In this document: positions 50,171-63,344 of the stretch, piece after piece
Position numbering within the stretch: position 1 is the stretch's first letter
Layout of the letters: the number at the start of each line of letters is the position of its first letter
Source of the DNA: Centropus unirufus
Taxonomy: Eukaryota; Chordata; Aves; Cuculiformes; Centropidae
Direction of reading: 5' to 3'
NCBI GenBank assembly: GCA_013397695.1
Contig: VYZI01000002.1
Coordinates: 8,422,827-8,486,826 of the forward strand
Length of the DNA stretch: 64,000 nucleotides
The notes under the pieces: model-generated
Database searches by the model: none
The model's input: only the letters and a program-made list of their open reading frames with translations
Told to the model about the DNA's origin: nothing
Position numbers and translations under genes: made by a program

Positions 50171-52282
50171 CCACAGAAAAGTTCAGAGAAAACCAGTATT
50201 TTCGTCTTTAGGGAGTGCTTGAAATAGCGCACAGGCACCACAGCAGGAACAACACACTCGACAATGAAGAGGGAAAAAATCTGAATAGCTGTTCATTAGC
50301 AGCTGTGATGCTCAAGTGGAATCTGTCCCACAACACTATCCTTCCTCTCCATTGGATAAAGGGAGAGTTGGTGGCACAACAGTCTTGCATGATGTCACTG
50401 TGCATTTTCACACAGGGTCTGCACAGCATATCCTGAGCTTCCACCTAGTATATCCTACAACTCTACCATCCAGCTTAACTGAAACAATGATAACAAGTAC
50501 AGACTAAAGTAGGCCTCGGTGAGATCAGGGTAAGTAGATAGATTAGATTTAAAAATCCTCAAAAAGCCCTCTGATTATCTGTAGATCTAGGCAGGGCAAC
50601 ATTTGATGTATTATAGGAAGCTCTGATAAAAATGTACCTTCGTGCAAAAGCTAAAAAAGTTTCCTGGGCCAAAGTAGTACTAAATACCGGTAGATTTGAA
50701 GGATGATAAGTGACTGAGATGACATCAGGCCTAATATTTAAAGATATCTAAGAATTTCATTGCTGTTCTGCTTATCAATTGTTTTCACTCAACTGATCAT
50801 TCAACTAATTGGAAAATGGAAGTTTTTTTGTTTTTATTTCTGGAATACTTTTACACCAAGGGCTTACTTGCTTGGGAAACAAAGGCAGACAAACACATTC
50901 CTATGTTCTTCCCCGTTGCCAAGCTCCCTCAGACTGTGGAGGTAGACTGTAGATGAACAACTGCAACATACACCAAGCTCCTACAACTCCACAACACGCA
51001 GGCCCCTTCTGTGCCGAGTGAGTGGCACCAAAGGTGGCTCCATTCCAGTGCCACACAGCTGCTGACTGCAGAGGAGCTGTGTGACTCCAAGCACAGAGGC
51101 ATGCTCCACAGCTGGCAACACTGCTTCCTCTCCAGACTTCAACGGGAAGATAGGTAGCCCCAAACATCCTCCCGAGAAGAATCCAGAGCAATGGAAGAAG
51201 TTATTGTTCCTCGCAATACTGCCATGGCCTCCCCTGCACAGGGGGTTGTGTGCACAGGGAAAACGCAAGCTCTTTGTGCAGGGAGAACAGTAATTTCCTA
51301 ATCTCCTCTAGGATGATGAGGGTATTTCTGTGATTGATCTTGGCTCTCTTATGGTCTAGGATGAGGAGGTGGAGAAAGGGTGATGACCCACTGGGAGCAG
51401 ATTCTTCCTATGCCTGCCACAGGCCTAATTCTTGTCTGCCTTCTCACCAAGGCTGTTTTATTCTACTCTTCCTTGCCTAGCTCTTTGCTCCTGCCCCGTA
51501 TCTCCTTGATTTTCCAGTCCCTACCCTCCCTGTGCCTATTTCTCATCCATGTTTCAGTCTTTTTTAATCACACCTTGCTTTCACCGTCAGCATTCTGACT
51601 CCTCGCTCCTGTGCTGACCTCTGCCCAGCCGGACAAGCTCCCCCCTCACTCAGACCTCCTTTGACTCCATCAGTCTCCCTCTCCTCTAGTCTTCCCATCA
51701 TTTGAGAGTCCTGATCTCAGCCTTCCTTTGTTCTCTGCTCCAGGATTTGTTCCCTCTACATTTACAATCTTGTGGGAATGGTGCACGCAAAATTTTATCA
51801 TGACTCAAGCTCAAATGAATCACTGGTTTGCTTTTTGTTGTTTCTAGAAGATGAAATTTGAAACTGAATGGTTTAGAATGGGGTAGAAACTCCAGTGTTT
51901 CCTCAGAGTGGCAACCTTTCTCCCAGATTTCAAATTCCTTTAAATTACAGATACATTAAATGCTTGCATGTTTAAAAAACAAAACAAAACCCCAAACCAT
52001 GTGGTCATCAGAATGTAACAAAAAAAAGGTGATTTGGCTGACATTAAAAGAATCAGTTGAAGTAGAAAACACAGCATGGAAAGCCTCAGCCAGAGTTAAA
52101 GTTTGGCAGTGTTACAAAGCAGCAAAAACAGGGTCTGATGAGATCTGACAGGCAGCTTTAATCAAAACCGTAATACCAACCTCACTTAGGACAAATACGT
52201 AAGGGAAAGACATAATGCCACCACGTACATACTTTCAGTAACTGCAGATTTAATTAAAAATCAATGATTAAGCAGACAAAAA

Positions 52283-52294
52283 ATGAATATTCAT
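52283..52294. promoter_or_regulatory. 12-bp palindrome ATGAATATTCAT in an AT-rich intronic block
   Basis: A perfect palindrome with two octamer-like half sites, flanked by TGATTAAG (about 52,265) and many TAAT cores. This suits POU or homeodomain dimers and suggests an intronic enhancer. This is inference only. Confidence 0.3.
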
Positions 52295-53208
52295 GAGTTA
52301 TTATTACTCACCAGAGAACTATTTACTATAGTTCCACTTATTATTTTTAGCAAAAATATCAGCTGATCGAGATTATAAAATCAGTCTGGCTGTCAAGTTT
52401 TATCAGATGATGTCATGGATAATAAAGTTAAAACGAAGCCACTATTTATTTAGTTTCAGGACTAACAAATGCATTATTTATGATGCTTCATGGTTAGCCG
52501 AGTAAGATCTGGGCATACCAAAATGTTATGCCCATTAAAGAGCTTATCCAAATGCTGATAGGCAAGCATAATAATCCATCTCCCATCCATTATAAAAAAC
52601 TAAGGAAACAAATAATCAAGGTTATCAGCAAAACACTACCTTCTGCTACTGTCAAATAAAGTTAAACTTTGCTTTGGAAAGATGTTAAAGCTTGCTACTG
52701 GGGAAGGATTTCGAACAAAACACATGCAAGCCTATAAAAAACCATCAGTTTCTCTGGGAAAACGAGAGGAGTATTTCAAATTACCAGGCGCAATCAGGAA
52801 GCCTTTCATCTAGGTATCAGCTATAACGCAGGAGAGTGCTACGCCAGTTCCACAGCCTGCTTTCCCACTGTGCATCCTAACCACAGGAATAAGAGCAGGA
52901 GGCAGTTAACTGAAACATAGATGGCATGAATAACTTCTCGCAGTATCAAGTTATCTGGCAGGAAAACTCTTTGAGGTGTAAGACCTGATCTCTAGCCCCA
53001 TGCAATCTATTCAACGCTCATTTTTCAGCCGTTTCTTCGCTATTTGTACTGGGACCATCTATCCATTTTACTCGTGGATGATTTATTCAATCTCTGTGAC
53101 CACTGAAACTTTGCCTTCTGCCGCCCCAGCATGAAAGCGTATTACTTTTTATTTGGAAAGAAATGAGTGCTTGGCTCTCATCATGTTCCGTACGTTCCAG
53201 GCGCTCAC

Positions 53209-53316
53209 CTTGGACTTGAGTTTTTGGTGGCTTATCAGTAAATGCTAACAAGGGCGACCTGGACCGCTGCATCATGGGCAAGGCTGGGTCACTGAACGTG
53301 ATGGTGTCCTTTCCAC
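53209..53316 (-). CDS. CCDC149: CCDC149, internal exon (36 codons)
   Basis: A 108-base minus-strand exon with acceptor CATTGTTTCAG just before 53,316 and donor GTGAGC after 53,209; both ends are phase 1. It encodes GGKDTITFSDPALPMMQRSR followed by SPLLAF, which matches the human CCDC149 segment GGKDTILFSDPTLP..QRSRSPLLKF as I remember it. The Ser/Arg-rich RSRSP stretch lies just after the coiled-coil region of the protein and could be phosphorylated (inference). No stop or frameshift. It joins cleanly to the exons at 58,599 and 48,867. Confidence 0.95.
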
Positions 53317-56300
53317 CTGAAACAATGTAAGTGTTAGAACCATTAGCTCCCCAATTACATCCATTGTGCACCAATGACATTCAAACACATCCTTGAATGT
53401 TTTTGAAATGTGATTGCAAAGAACGGGAAAAGCATCTCAAATGATCCTTCTAAAGCATGGAAAAAAGTATTCTGTTCTGGGGCTGGAATATGCAAGTCAA
53501 ATACAGAAAAGGTGTACGTTTTTACCTACAGCACTGAGTAAAGGAGAGATTTGGAAAGAAGACTGGCTGCTGTATGCATTAGCAATTAACATTCATTTCC
53601 GAATATTAATAATCAGATAATAGGAAAAGTTTTACAAAGAATAATGGATCATTTGCATGCTATTACTAGCAAACATTCAGCACTGACTCTATACTATTAC
53701 TATGCCTCAAGTGATGAACCCGCTCAATATTTATTACTTATTAATTTATTCTTATATGCAGTTTTACACTACAGACTCACACATCACCCTACAATGCCCG
53801 CTTAAGAAAAAAACAAAACAGTAAAAGCTTAGTGTAACTAAGAACTGAGGGGGCAAACAAACATCCATTGCTGGGGAACAGGAAGGATTTTAATCTGAAA
53901 AGTCCAAAAACAATTCTGAGCATTTTCATTCTAAGCCAAATGGAAAAGGGCAATTTTGCGGCTCTTGCAGACAAAACAGTGCAAGAAACTCTTCAGTTGA
54001 GGACTTGCTGTAGATGCCTAGTCTTTACATATTTTAGCAACACAGAAAGCGACACCTGCAGATCCTTTCGGAAGTCCTCCACCACTCAGGATCCTCATGC
54101 TTTTAGTGACTGACACTACCTTAAACCTAGAGGGGAAATGGCAGGAAATGTGCAAGATCAGCTAAGCTTGATGTTTGTGTGGCCTCCAGAACAACTGCCA
54201 ACCGGTAAGTAATGGCTGAGGAGGCAGCAAGCTACTGCTCCATTTATCTCTATAAGAACAGACATTTATGTAACAACCAGTTCTCCCCCCTAAATCTATT
54301 TGTACGTTTCACCTTAAGGCAACATCCTAAATCTAATCACCCATCCTAGACAAAGACTTTCAAAAGAGCACCAGGTCAGGAGACACCCAGAATAAATCCA
54401 GCTCTGAGAAAGTTCTGGTACCTAGCAGGAAATAATGGAAGTCAAGCTGTTCCCATGGAGTCTAATTGGACTATCTCAATCCCTAATGACTTTTGGAAGC
54501 ACTGGCTGTAAATACCTTGATCCTGAAGGTATTAATGACATTTTTATATCCTTAGCATATTGGGGTATGCATTGCAGCAGTATCAATGCAATTAATGCTT
54601 TTGAAGCATGGATCTTGTCAAGTACACATCAGAATTCTGCCTTCACCGTAGCCAGCAATAAAAAATAGCTAACAGCGAAGTAGAGAACTCCCCCAGCGTA
54701 AGGCAAAATTAATTAAAACGACAAAAAACAGAAAAGGCAAACCAAATCCAATGCTTATTTCAAAACGCAAAACCTCCTAGAAGAATGCACCTTTCCTGGA
54801 AGACAACGCCTTCTCACTGCCTACAACTACCTGAAAGGAGGTTGTGGAGAGGTGGGTGTTGGTCTCCTCTCCCAGGTGACAGGTGATAGGACAAGGGGGA
54901 ATGGCCTCAAGCCGTGCCAGTGGAGGTTCAGGTTGGACATTAGGAAAAAAATTTTCACCACAAGGGTCATGTGGCACTGGCAGAGGCTGCGCAGGGAGGT
55001 GGTGGAATCACCATCCTGGAGGTGTTTAAAGACGGGTAGCTGAGTTGTTTGGGGATATAGTCCAATGGCAGACAGGTACGGTTGGACTTGATGACCTCAG
55101 AGGTCTTTTTCAACCTGATGATTCTATGATTCTACAAACAGTAAAGGAAATTTGTGTTGGAAGAACTAAATCGTACAGGGAACAAATGGTATGGAAACAT
55201 CCCATAAGAGATTCATACACAGACCAAAGTTGCCACCTATCCAAAAAGATACAAAAGAATCCAAGAGGAAGTAAAATTAAAAAAGATGAAAAAATAATTG
55301 GAGGGGCTTTAGCAGTAGAAAGCAAAGTATTTTTCACTTCGTTTTTTTTTTATTAAAAAGTAAGGCTGAGCTAAGGTCCCTGAAGATCTCAAGACAAGCT
55401 TCAAAAAAGAAACTTATTGACTTCCAGCCAGCATTTACACAGTAAACATATTCACTTTCACTTTTTTCTCTGAAAACCAACTTGGGTACAGAAAACAGAG
55501 CTAAGCTCAGTACTCACACATCTAAGCAACAGATGTGGCCCAAAGAGTGTGATGCACATTTGTTTATTACCAGTGACTCACGTCTATTCATGAAGATGGG
55601 ATGCGGGGTATTGCTGCGCTATATTCTGTGAATCGGGATCGGAAGCTGGATTACACACAGGGAATTTCAACGACTTAAATGGCTTTGTGTTCCTCTAATG
55701 TTTTCTGGTTGTTTTTTTTTCAAGGACTTTAATGAAAAGTGTACAGATCTCAAAATAAGCAGACAAATAAGTTTTCACTACACCGCTTTAACTGGCTATT
55801 CCCACTACAGCTGCTGAGCCCATTAATTCTGCTTTGCCTCTGCTCCACGCCGACTACTGCAGAGCAAGAGGCAGTGTTGAAACTTTCTGATCAAGCCAGA
55901 CAGAAAAAAGGCTGAGTCACGGCTGGCTCTTTTCTTGGGCTTTTTTTTTTTTCCCAGTGGAGATTTTGAAATTTCAGGAAATGACAGATTTTAAAAAATA
56001 CAGAATTACTTATCTGAAAGCCTAGTGACATCAAACTGCAAGAGGCATAAGGTGGTGTTCACCACATGCTAGTCCTGAATGCACATATTTGAACCACAAT
56101 GTACCCATGACAAAGCAAAGATTTAAATGCTTCTGTGAACACCACATTGTCTGCTTCCTTCTCAAGGCATGTAGGCTCATAGAAAGAAATCAGAGCCAAA
56201 TCTCTGCCTGAGCTTCCTTTCTTTTCCGCAATGAACCTCAGAAGAGATTAGTTTAATGAAAACTCATTTTCCAAACAGGGGAAGCTGAGGTTTGTTTCAG

Positions 56301-58598
56301 GCAGAACTTCTACAGAAAATTAACTACGCTACCAGCTTCACCATTTCAAAAATTAAATATGCACGTCTTGATTTAGCATCTCCATAGCTCATTCATGCAT
56401 CGCTTAAAATGCAGATGACAAATATGCCAGCTAACAAAAAATCAGAGGCGGTCAAGCTTTTCCTTCAATAGGATAAAGTTTATTAATGTCATTTATTCAT
56501 ATCATTTGGAAGATATGAATATCACAGTGACAGCGGATGTTACAAGTGTTATATGGACAATGATGTCCAAGCAGGAACATTAACTTCAGATTAAAACCCA
56601 GCAATTTATAATGTGCATTTTTTTCAGGGCTAGACTGAACACCAGCTTTCATCTGCGTATTTTTTTCCAATGACAAAAAGTTCACCAGCAAATAATAATT
56701 TTTTCTCTCTGATTTAAGACTGACTAGCTGACATTCTCTCCACGTTATGCCCCTCACCCAAGCCAATATTCAGCTGCAGAGTTCATTGTGGTAGTGCCTA
56801 CAATATTTGTTACACGCTGCTGTTTATGGAGTGGAAGCTTTCCACACTCTGAAGATAAAACTGGTGACCCACAGGTGCTGCAGGGCTCTTCCTGACCACC
56901 TTGGGACTACAGTGCACGTGGAAACAAAGACGCACTCTCGATTCTATGACTATATGCCTATAGCAGGCAAGCAGCAAATCAGCAAACCTTATAGCTCAAG
57001 AGGACTCTCAACAGATTCAAGTCCTTTACAAATATTTAAGATCACCCTTTCTTACTATATTCTTCAATTTAAAGGAACTACAGAGAAGGCTGCTTCTCCT
57101 TTGATCATGACTCACTTGACTGAACATCTTAATCTGTCAGACATTAAAAAAGTTCAAATAGCATTTCCATTTATTTACATGCGGTGACAATACTCAACGT
57201 GCTGCTAAAATCAGTTACTAAAAATATACGTCAAGCAGAACCTACTCCCAAATCCCACTGAGACATTGTAGCTCAGGCCTTCAGGCAGCAAAAGAAAGGA
57301 AGGAAAGAGACAGTTGTTATTTTATAAACATTAATTTGAGATCTTACCTAACACAAACCAACAATGGCACGAGAAGTTCCCACTGTTCCATTTTTTAATA
57401 CCTTTTGCAAAGATTAGGAACGCTGCATTTATTGGTGTCTGAATTTCATGGAACATTGTTTTTGGAAAAAAAAAATCCCTTAAACTGGGGAGTTTATGAC
57501 ACACACTTGTACTAAGGCCGAAATCCACATCAGCAAGGTCTGAGGCAAATATTTCACCTGCATCTTTGGGAGAATAGCGGGAGCAACAAATGCACTACAT
57601 GACCGAGTGAAGGGTAATCCATGGAAACAGATGTGGGACCTTCAGTTCTGGAAAGCATCTATAGGAGAGCCACTTCCAGAAAGGCATTTGAGAATGCCTA
57701 CAGGGGGCAAGATAAGGTGGAAATACACCACATCGGACCACGTGGCTGAAGAGCATACGTTCGTCTTATGGTCTCTTCAGCTTTGTCAAATGTTTTCTTC
57801 TAGATGGAAAGGTTAGGTAGAAAAAACACAGTCAAAAACCCAGAAGCCTAAACCACGCTGCCTCCCACCCCAAGCAGCACCGAAAGGAAGCTGTAAACAA
57901 CAAAGCCTAATGATGCAAACAGCAACAATGGAGTAGCATAATTTACAGTGGTTAAAGAAGACACAATTAGGTGTAATGGGAAGAAAAGAAGCAAAAAGTA
58001 AATGTAAATTAAATATTGCACATTTTCCTAACAGCGAGGTCTATTAGGAAACAGATTAATCTCCCATTACTTGAGTAATTCAGAACCAAATACAATATTT
58101 AAGATGCTACAGGGACTAAGTCTGTTTTGGAGAGATGGACTAGCAAATTTCAGATCATTTACATTTCCAATTCCTTAGGAGTTTCTACAGAGGAACACTA
58201 AAATACAGCAATAAAATCAATGGAAGTTACAAAAAGCACAAAATTAATAAATAAAATCTGTTCAAAAACATAATAACCAACATCCTGTGTATCATTTTAT
58301 ACAACTGTTAAAATAAAGCAGTTTCATTTCTTTGCCTGCAGAATGTGCCGACAATTTGATTATCTCAAGATTTAAAACTTTTTTTTCCCTATAAAAATTT
58401 GACCTAGAGTTTAAAGAGCCTACTTATTTTTTGTTTCAATTTAACATTTATTAGAGAATTCCAGTTGTGCAAAAGTGCTGAACAGCACAATTTGAAAATA
58501 CCTGTCATTAAAAAAAATCTACAGCCAAGCTTTTCTTAAACTTAAAAATATCCTTGAAAACTAAATAACATGAGCTGTTCTCTTGAATTTTTACTAAC
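53317..58598 (-). other. CCDC149: CCDC149 intron
   Basis: Intron with donor CCAG|GTTAGT at 58,598 and acceptor at 53,317. It carries a CR1 fragment at 54.8-55.1 kb in the opposite orientation to the gene. Frames within it are short and unremarkable. Confidence 0.75.
54822..55135 (+). mobile_element. CR1 LINE 3' tail (sense on plus strand, antisense to CCDC149)
   Basis: A 5'-truncated avian CR1 tail. Key blocks are CTACCTGAAAGGAGGTTGTG at 54,829, TCAGGTTGGACATTAGGAAA near 54,928, ACTTGATGACCTCAGAGGTC near 55,086, and the diagnostic end GATGATTCTATGATTCTAC. The doubled ATTCTATG-like ending is the CR1 3' hallmark. Clearly recognisable and moderately diverged. Confidence 0.95.
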
Positions 58599-58675
58599 CT
58601 GGAAGACTCCACAAGCCCGCAATTTCCAAAGTTCTTAATTTCTTTTCTAGTTCTGCCACTCGATTACCTAGAATT
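58599..58675 (-). CDS. CCDC149: CCDC149, internal exon (end of coiled coil)
   Basis: A 77-base minus-strand exon with a long polypyrimidine tract ending CCCAAAG before 58,675 and donor GTTAGT after 58,599. It enters in phase 2 and leaves in phase 1, fitting the next exon. The translation ILGNRVAELEKKLRTLE has the heptad spacing of a coiled coil, followed by IAGLWSLP. The human protein has LGNRVAELEKKLRTLEVSG then LWSLPGGKD at this place as I remember it, so the family call is firm. The exon before it would encode the QRQTNK end and was not found in the window. Confidence 0.96.
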
Positions 58676-61157
58676 CTTTGGGAAAAGAAAACAAAAAACA
58701 AAGGCCAGGTATAGTGAGATGAAATTCACTGTTGTACTGTGGTAACCAAAGCCCAGTTGCTTACATGGCTACAGTTGGATTTTTAATTTCTCATTTAACT
58801 AGCACAGTAAACCTCAATACAGTTGTCTTTTTTTCATTGATGGCAACAGACAACCTTCCCTGGCATCCAGAGAAAATGGAATATATCTCTGTAATCTATG
58901 CCATGGGTTCGGTGTTTTTTTAAAAAAAACAACACAAAAAGATGTATTTAGATGTAATCCTGGATGCACTGGGACATTGAACCTGTAACCATCCATAAAT
59001 ACAAAGAACAGCAGCTCACAACATTTCTATTCGCTTGCCTGCAAATCTCTCTTTCCTGTCACTTTTACTTTCTCTACAGCTAAAGTCAGAAGAGAAAAAG
59101 CTGTGCAGACAAAATACAGAAAAATCAAGAACATAGGGATTGATTTCGAAGTCCTATGAAACAATTTTGGCCCCATCCTACATTCACAGAGGTTTCTCTG
59201 TCCCTGGACTGTTGAAAATGGCAAGGAATAGCTTTTCTGCTATCTCCTCTTTCAGTGACAAATTCTTTGTACTTTACAAAAATGCTTCAAGCTCTTTAGT
59301 GCCTTTATCACCCACTCCTAGTTTTCCCTGCATTTCTTGGGTCATCTCTCCTTTTGTATCCGATCCCCACACAAACACTATCTGCAGTTCACTCTCGGGA
59401 AGGATTTAATTTTTAGTCTTCATTCTCTCCCCAGATCAAATGTGAGATTTCTATCTTGCAAAGAAGGCTCTTTTTCCCAATGAATTTTTGGAAGTGCTTC
59501 TCTCTCAGGCCCAGCAAGTGTCTTCGAGTCAGAAGTCTTTAAATAAATCCCAAACAATACTCAATAGAGTGAGAAACCTAGACAAGGCAGCAATTCTAAA
59601 CATGACAGCAGAGATAATGGACAGCAAGTTTTACTCATCAAATTACAGCAACAAGAGAAGTCAGTTAAATTTGAACTGAATGCTGAGAAGCAGCGTATGA
59701 CAACGCAGCAAAGCAATAGCATCTTCCCGTGCTCACCAGAGCTGTGTGATCCTGCACTGCCTGCTCTCCAGCGAGGGTTTCATGCTGCAGACATTTGAGC
59801 ACTCTGGGAATGTCATTACTGACAAGGTGGCAGAATCTGGGAAGGATGTGAGGAATAGCAAACCCAGCAAATATCACAGAGGCTAGAAAAGTCGATTAAC
59901 GAGGACTAAGTACTTCTGACATCTCTGCTGTGAGGGCTATGCACTGACACAATAAAAGCCTGTATGAATTTCAAAGATTACAAAAATATCAAGATGAGAG
60001 AGAATGCAAAAGAAAAAGAGAAAGCTTATAATAAATATCAAAGAAAGCACTGAGAGGTACAGGGGTGTATATCAACTGAAAACCAAACAGTCCATCACAT
60101 TTACAAGCAGAGGAGAGAAGACATTTGGGAGCACTTATGTTTATTTCCCCATCAAAGCTCAGTAATCAAGTAGGTTACCAAAGCTATGATGGATCTATTG
60201 CTGTCTTCTCCAATTACAATCAAAATCGTCCAAGTCTAGATTTCTCTTTCAGAACGCCTCCATCTGGTAGGAGAGACTCAGCCTTAGTAACTATTTTCAT
60301 TTACCAGCGTGCAGCCTGACATCCAGCCATGGGCCCTGCAGAGCACAGCAACAGGTGCTGGAGAAGGGCACAGAGCAACTTTCATGAAGCTCTACCTCAC
60401 CCATGGGGAGCCCACTCCTACCTCCCTGCCTAAGGCCCCACACCAAGGGTCACCTGGAGGACGTGGAGTTCCCCTGGCTTAGCGGGGCAGGGAACGGGCA
60501 GAGATGATGCAAGACTTCTTCTGACTCATGTTAGCTCAGCTAGAGAGCCAATAAAACAACGCTGATTTGACTAATGACTGTCACCAAAATGGGTCACAAG
60601 TTCACTGGGGCAAAAAAAGGAGGAAGAGATGCGCCCCTTCCAGAAGGAGGGCATCCCAGAAGGGAACTCAACCCTCTGCATCAAGTTCAGTTATTGCTAC
60701 TGCTCTTTTCATTCAAACAATAACAGCAAAGCCACTTTTCCCTTGCTTCTCACAAATGTTACGATTGACTTAATCAGCTGCACCATGCTATTTCTGAAGG
60801 TTTTCGAAGCAAATATATCTTGACAATTCCTCCTGGATCCTTCCAAGAGGCTATTTTCTTTAAACTTTGTTGCAGGTCCTGACAGAAGGATCATTTGGTG
60901 GCCCTGAACAATGGTTGGCAAAAAGAGAGGACAATACTTAACACCGTTTCTTTCGCTCCAGAAGAGAGCAAAATACATTCAGAGACACCATCCTTTCTGT
61001 AACTTAGGTCATGACCAAATTTGCCCAAGTCAGAAAGGTTAAAATTAGGCCAAAATGTTTAAGCAGCAAAGCAGGTTCTACACTGGGCTGGCCTGCATGG
61101 GTGCAAGTAACAAATTGCACTAAAAGGAACATCTAATAAATGGCTTATTGCTGGCAG

Positions 61158-61205
61158 AAGAAAAAAAGAAAAAAAAAAAAAAGAAAAAAAAAAGGGATTT
61201 TTTTT
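61158..61205. repeat. A-rich tract followed by T run (can fold back)
   Basis: About 37 bases of nearly pure A with G interruptions (61,158-61,194), then GGGA, then eight T. The A and T runs are complementary. Confidence 0.8.
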
Positions 61206-63319
61206 ATCCCCTTGGGTTACCACAGCGTTAAGGCTGTTTATTTCTGCATTTATGTAACTATTTAATCTTGCAGCACATTATTTCATACAGAATTAGTTTA
61301 CAACTGCTTTTTCAAATTAAGCTAATGTGCTTGTGAGGAAAAACCCAGCACGTTACTTAAACTTAGAAGTAGTTGCTACCAATCACCTGGGGAAAATTAC
61401 CTGTTTTCTTCCCAAACAACTTCTTTTTTTCTTAAAAGTGGGGCTAAAAAATTAAGAGGCTGGATTTAGCCTACTCGTTCCTAGGCACATACTCCCACAG
61501 CTCCTTTTATCGTGCCACACATTTAGAAAAGCAGCAATAATAATAGTGTGCCTGTTCCAACAGCAACGGATGTTGTTAATAACAGAACAACAGCAGAAAA
61601 ACAACTGCCACGGCACATCCAAATTATAATCTATGTGCAAAATCCACTGTCTTGTTTTTGCTTTAGTTGGTCAAAGCAAATCTACCATTGTGGTACTGTA
61701 AACTTAGATAGTGATACTTCTATCTCAAAGCAACAAAAGAGGTTTTGACTTTCGAGTAGGTTAACTTTTTGAAGGAAAGTAAGTTCATATAGTCTGAAAA
61801 AATTAATTTCCTCATAATAGAATCACCAATAGGTTGATGATCTACCAAATATCAACAGCAGAACTTCTTCCCTCAGTGAAACAACCATCTTAAAATCTCA
61901 CATTCTTCACCCAATAAAAACTCACGTTCTTCACACAAGAATCTGAAAGAGTAACTGTATCCTCCAAAAATCCTCCTTGTGCTGGGAAAGCCAGGCAAAC
62001 AGGAAAGTGGGGTGAAGAAGAAGGCTTCTCCCCTCTGATTTAGGAAAAACCTTTTGTCATTACATTTCTCTCTAGCCCCACATCCTTGTCAGCTTCCTGC
62101 TTTGAATGGAGAAATGTCTTCAACAAAAGAAAGCATCCTCTACCAGTACCGGGTTAGACACCTGTCTGTTTCACTTGTACACTGACCTCACTCCCTGACA
62201 GTTGGGCAGCTTCTTCCCCATTTTCAGAAGTAAGCAGTCTCTACCCAAAACTTTTTACAGGGCAAATAAAAGCCCCCAACAACCAGCTAAAGCGCCTCAA
62301 AAAAAGGATGTTTTTCCCTAATGTTCTACCTGCATTTCCCTTTTTCACTTTAACCCTTTTGTGTCTTATGTGTTTCTACTCAAAGTAGTCCCAATCCTCC
62401 CAGCTCCTTAAGCACTTCTTTAATTCAACTGGAGACAAAGGTGACAAAAAGCATGAGTAATGCTGACTCTTCACTCAACTTGCTCAGGATTTGTCTATGT
62501 TGCTATTTTCCCTGAAGGAACTTGAACTGAATACAAGAGTACAGCTCTGAGCATGCTCCTGACTTGGGAGAGAAGTGGACTGCCACCTCCCTCTAACATC
62601 TGATCTCCTGTTGGGCATAGAATATTAGTTTGTGCACACATCCAGTCTCTACTCTACATATGACCCGCTGGGCATGCAGATAAAAGAATCGTTATCACCT
62701 CGTGAAGGTTTATCTCAAGAAAATGCATACTCAGTAGCTGGAGGCAGAGACGGTGGTACCAGAAAGTAAAGCCACTGAGAGTGGGAGAGCCTGCATGTGA
62801 TCACAGAGAGATACAAAGGGAAGAAAGAAGTTTGTACCAGGATGTAAAAGGCAAGATTGGTTATACCTGGGATAACAAAAGGTGTTGTCTAGAGGCTTTT
62901 CCTCTGGTGTTATATTAGCAGTAAGAAAGTGGCAAGCAGGCGTTAGTGCTGCTGAGAGCAGAACTCCTCTGGCGTTACATGACACGCAGCCATGAATTGC
63001 CTGCGCCACTCAGATCTGGGCTACATTTTCACGGCTTTAGCCTCCCTTTAGCTGATCAGGCATTTGCTTTCTCAAGAGTGTTAAGAGTGGCTATAAACTG
63101 CTCCTCCACTTCTGTTGCCACATCACTGAAAATTATGCAATGGAGTCTGCCTGGGATCAGTTACAGTTTGCAAAAGGAATCATCTATTCTATTGCAATAC
63201 TGTTTGCTTTAGGACTACTCCTTCCTTTCATGAACGATGTCAGCCTGTTTCTGGCATCTGGTCCTGATGTGCTTTTGAGAAGCCTGAATAACCTCTGATT
63301 ACCAGCAGTGACTCAGTCT

Positions 63320-63344
63320 TAAAAAAAAAAGGGGGGGGAGGGCG
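63320..63344 (+). repeat. Short A run joined to G run
   Basis: About ten A followed by eight G and AGGG. Purine-only simple sequence; no further meaning seen. Confidence 0.7.

Larger units (their letters stand above)
48868..53208 (-). other. CCDC149: CCDC149 intron
   Basis: Intron with a consensus donor (CAAG|GTGAGC at 53,208) and a polypyrimidine-AG acceptor at 48,868. It holds a MIR relic (about 50,078-50,170), a C/T-rich block at 51,400-51,740, and an AT-rich, repeat-free block at 52,230-52,640 that looks like a conserved noncoding element. No further exon recognised. Confidence 0.7.
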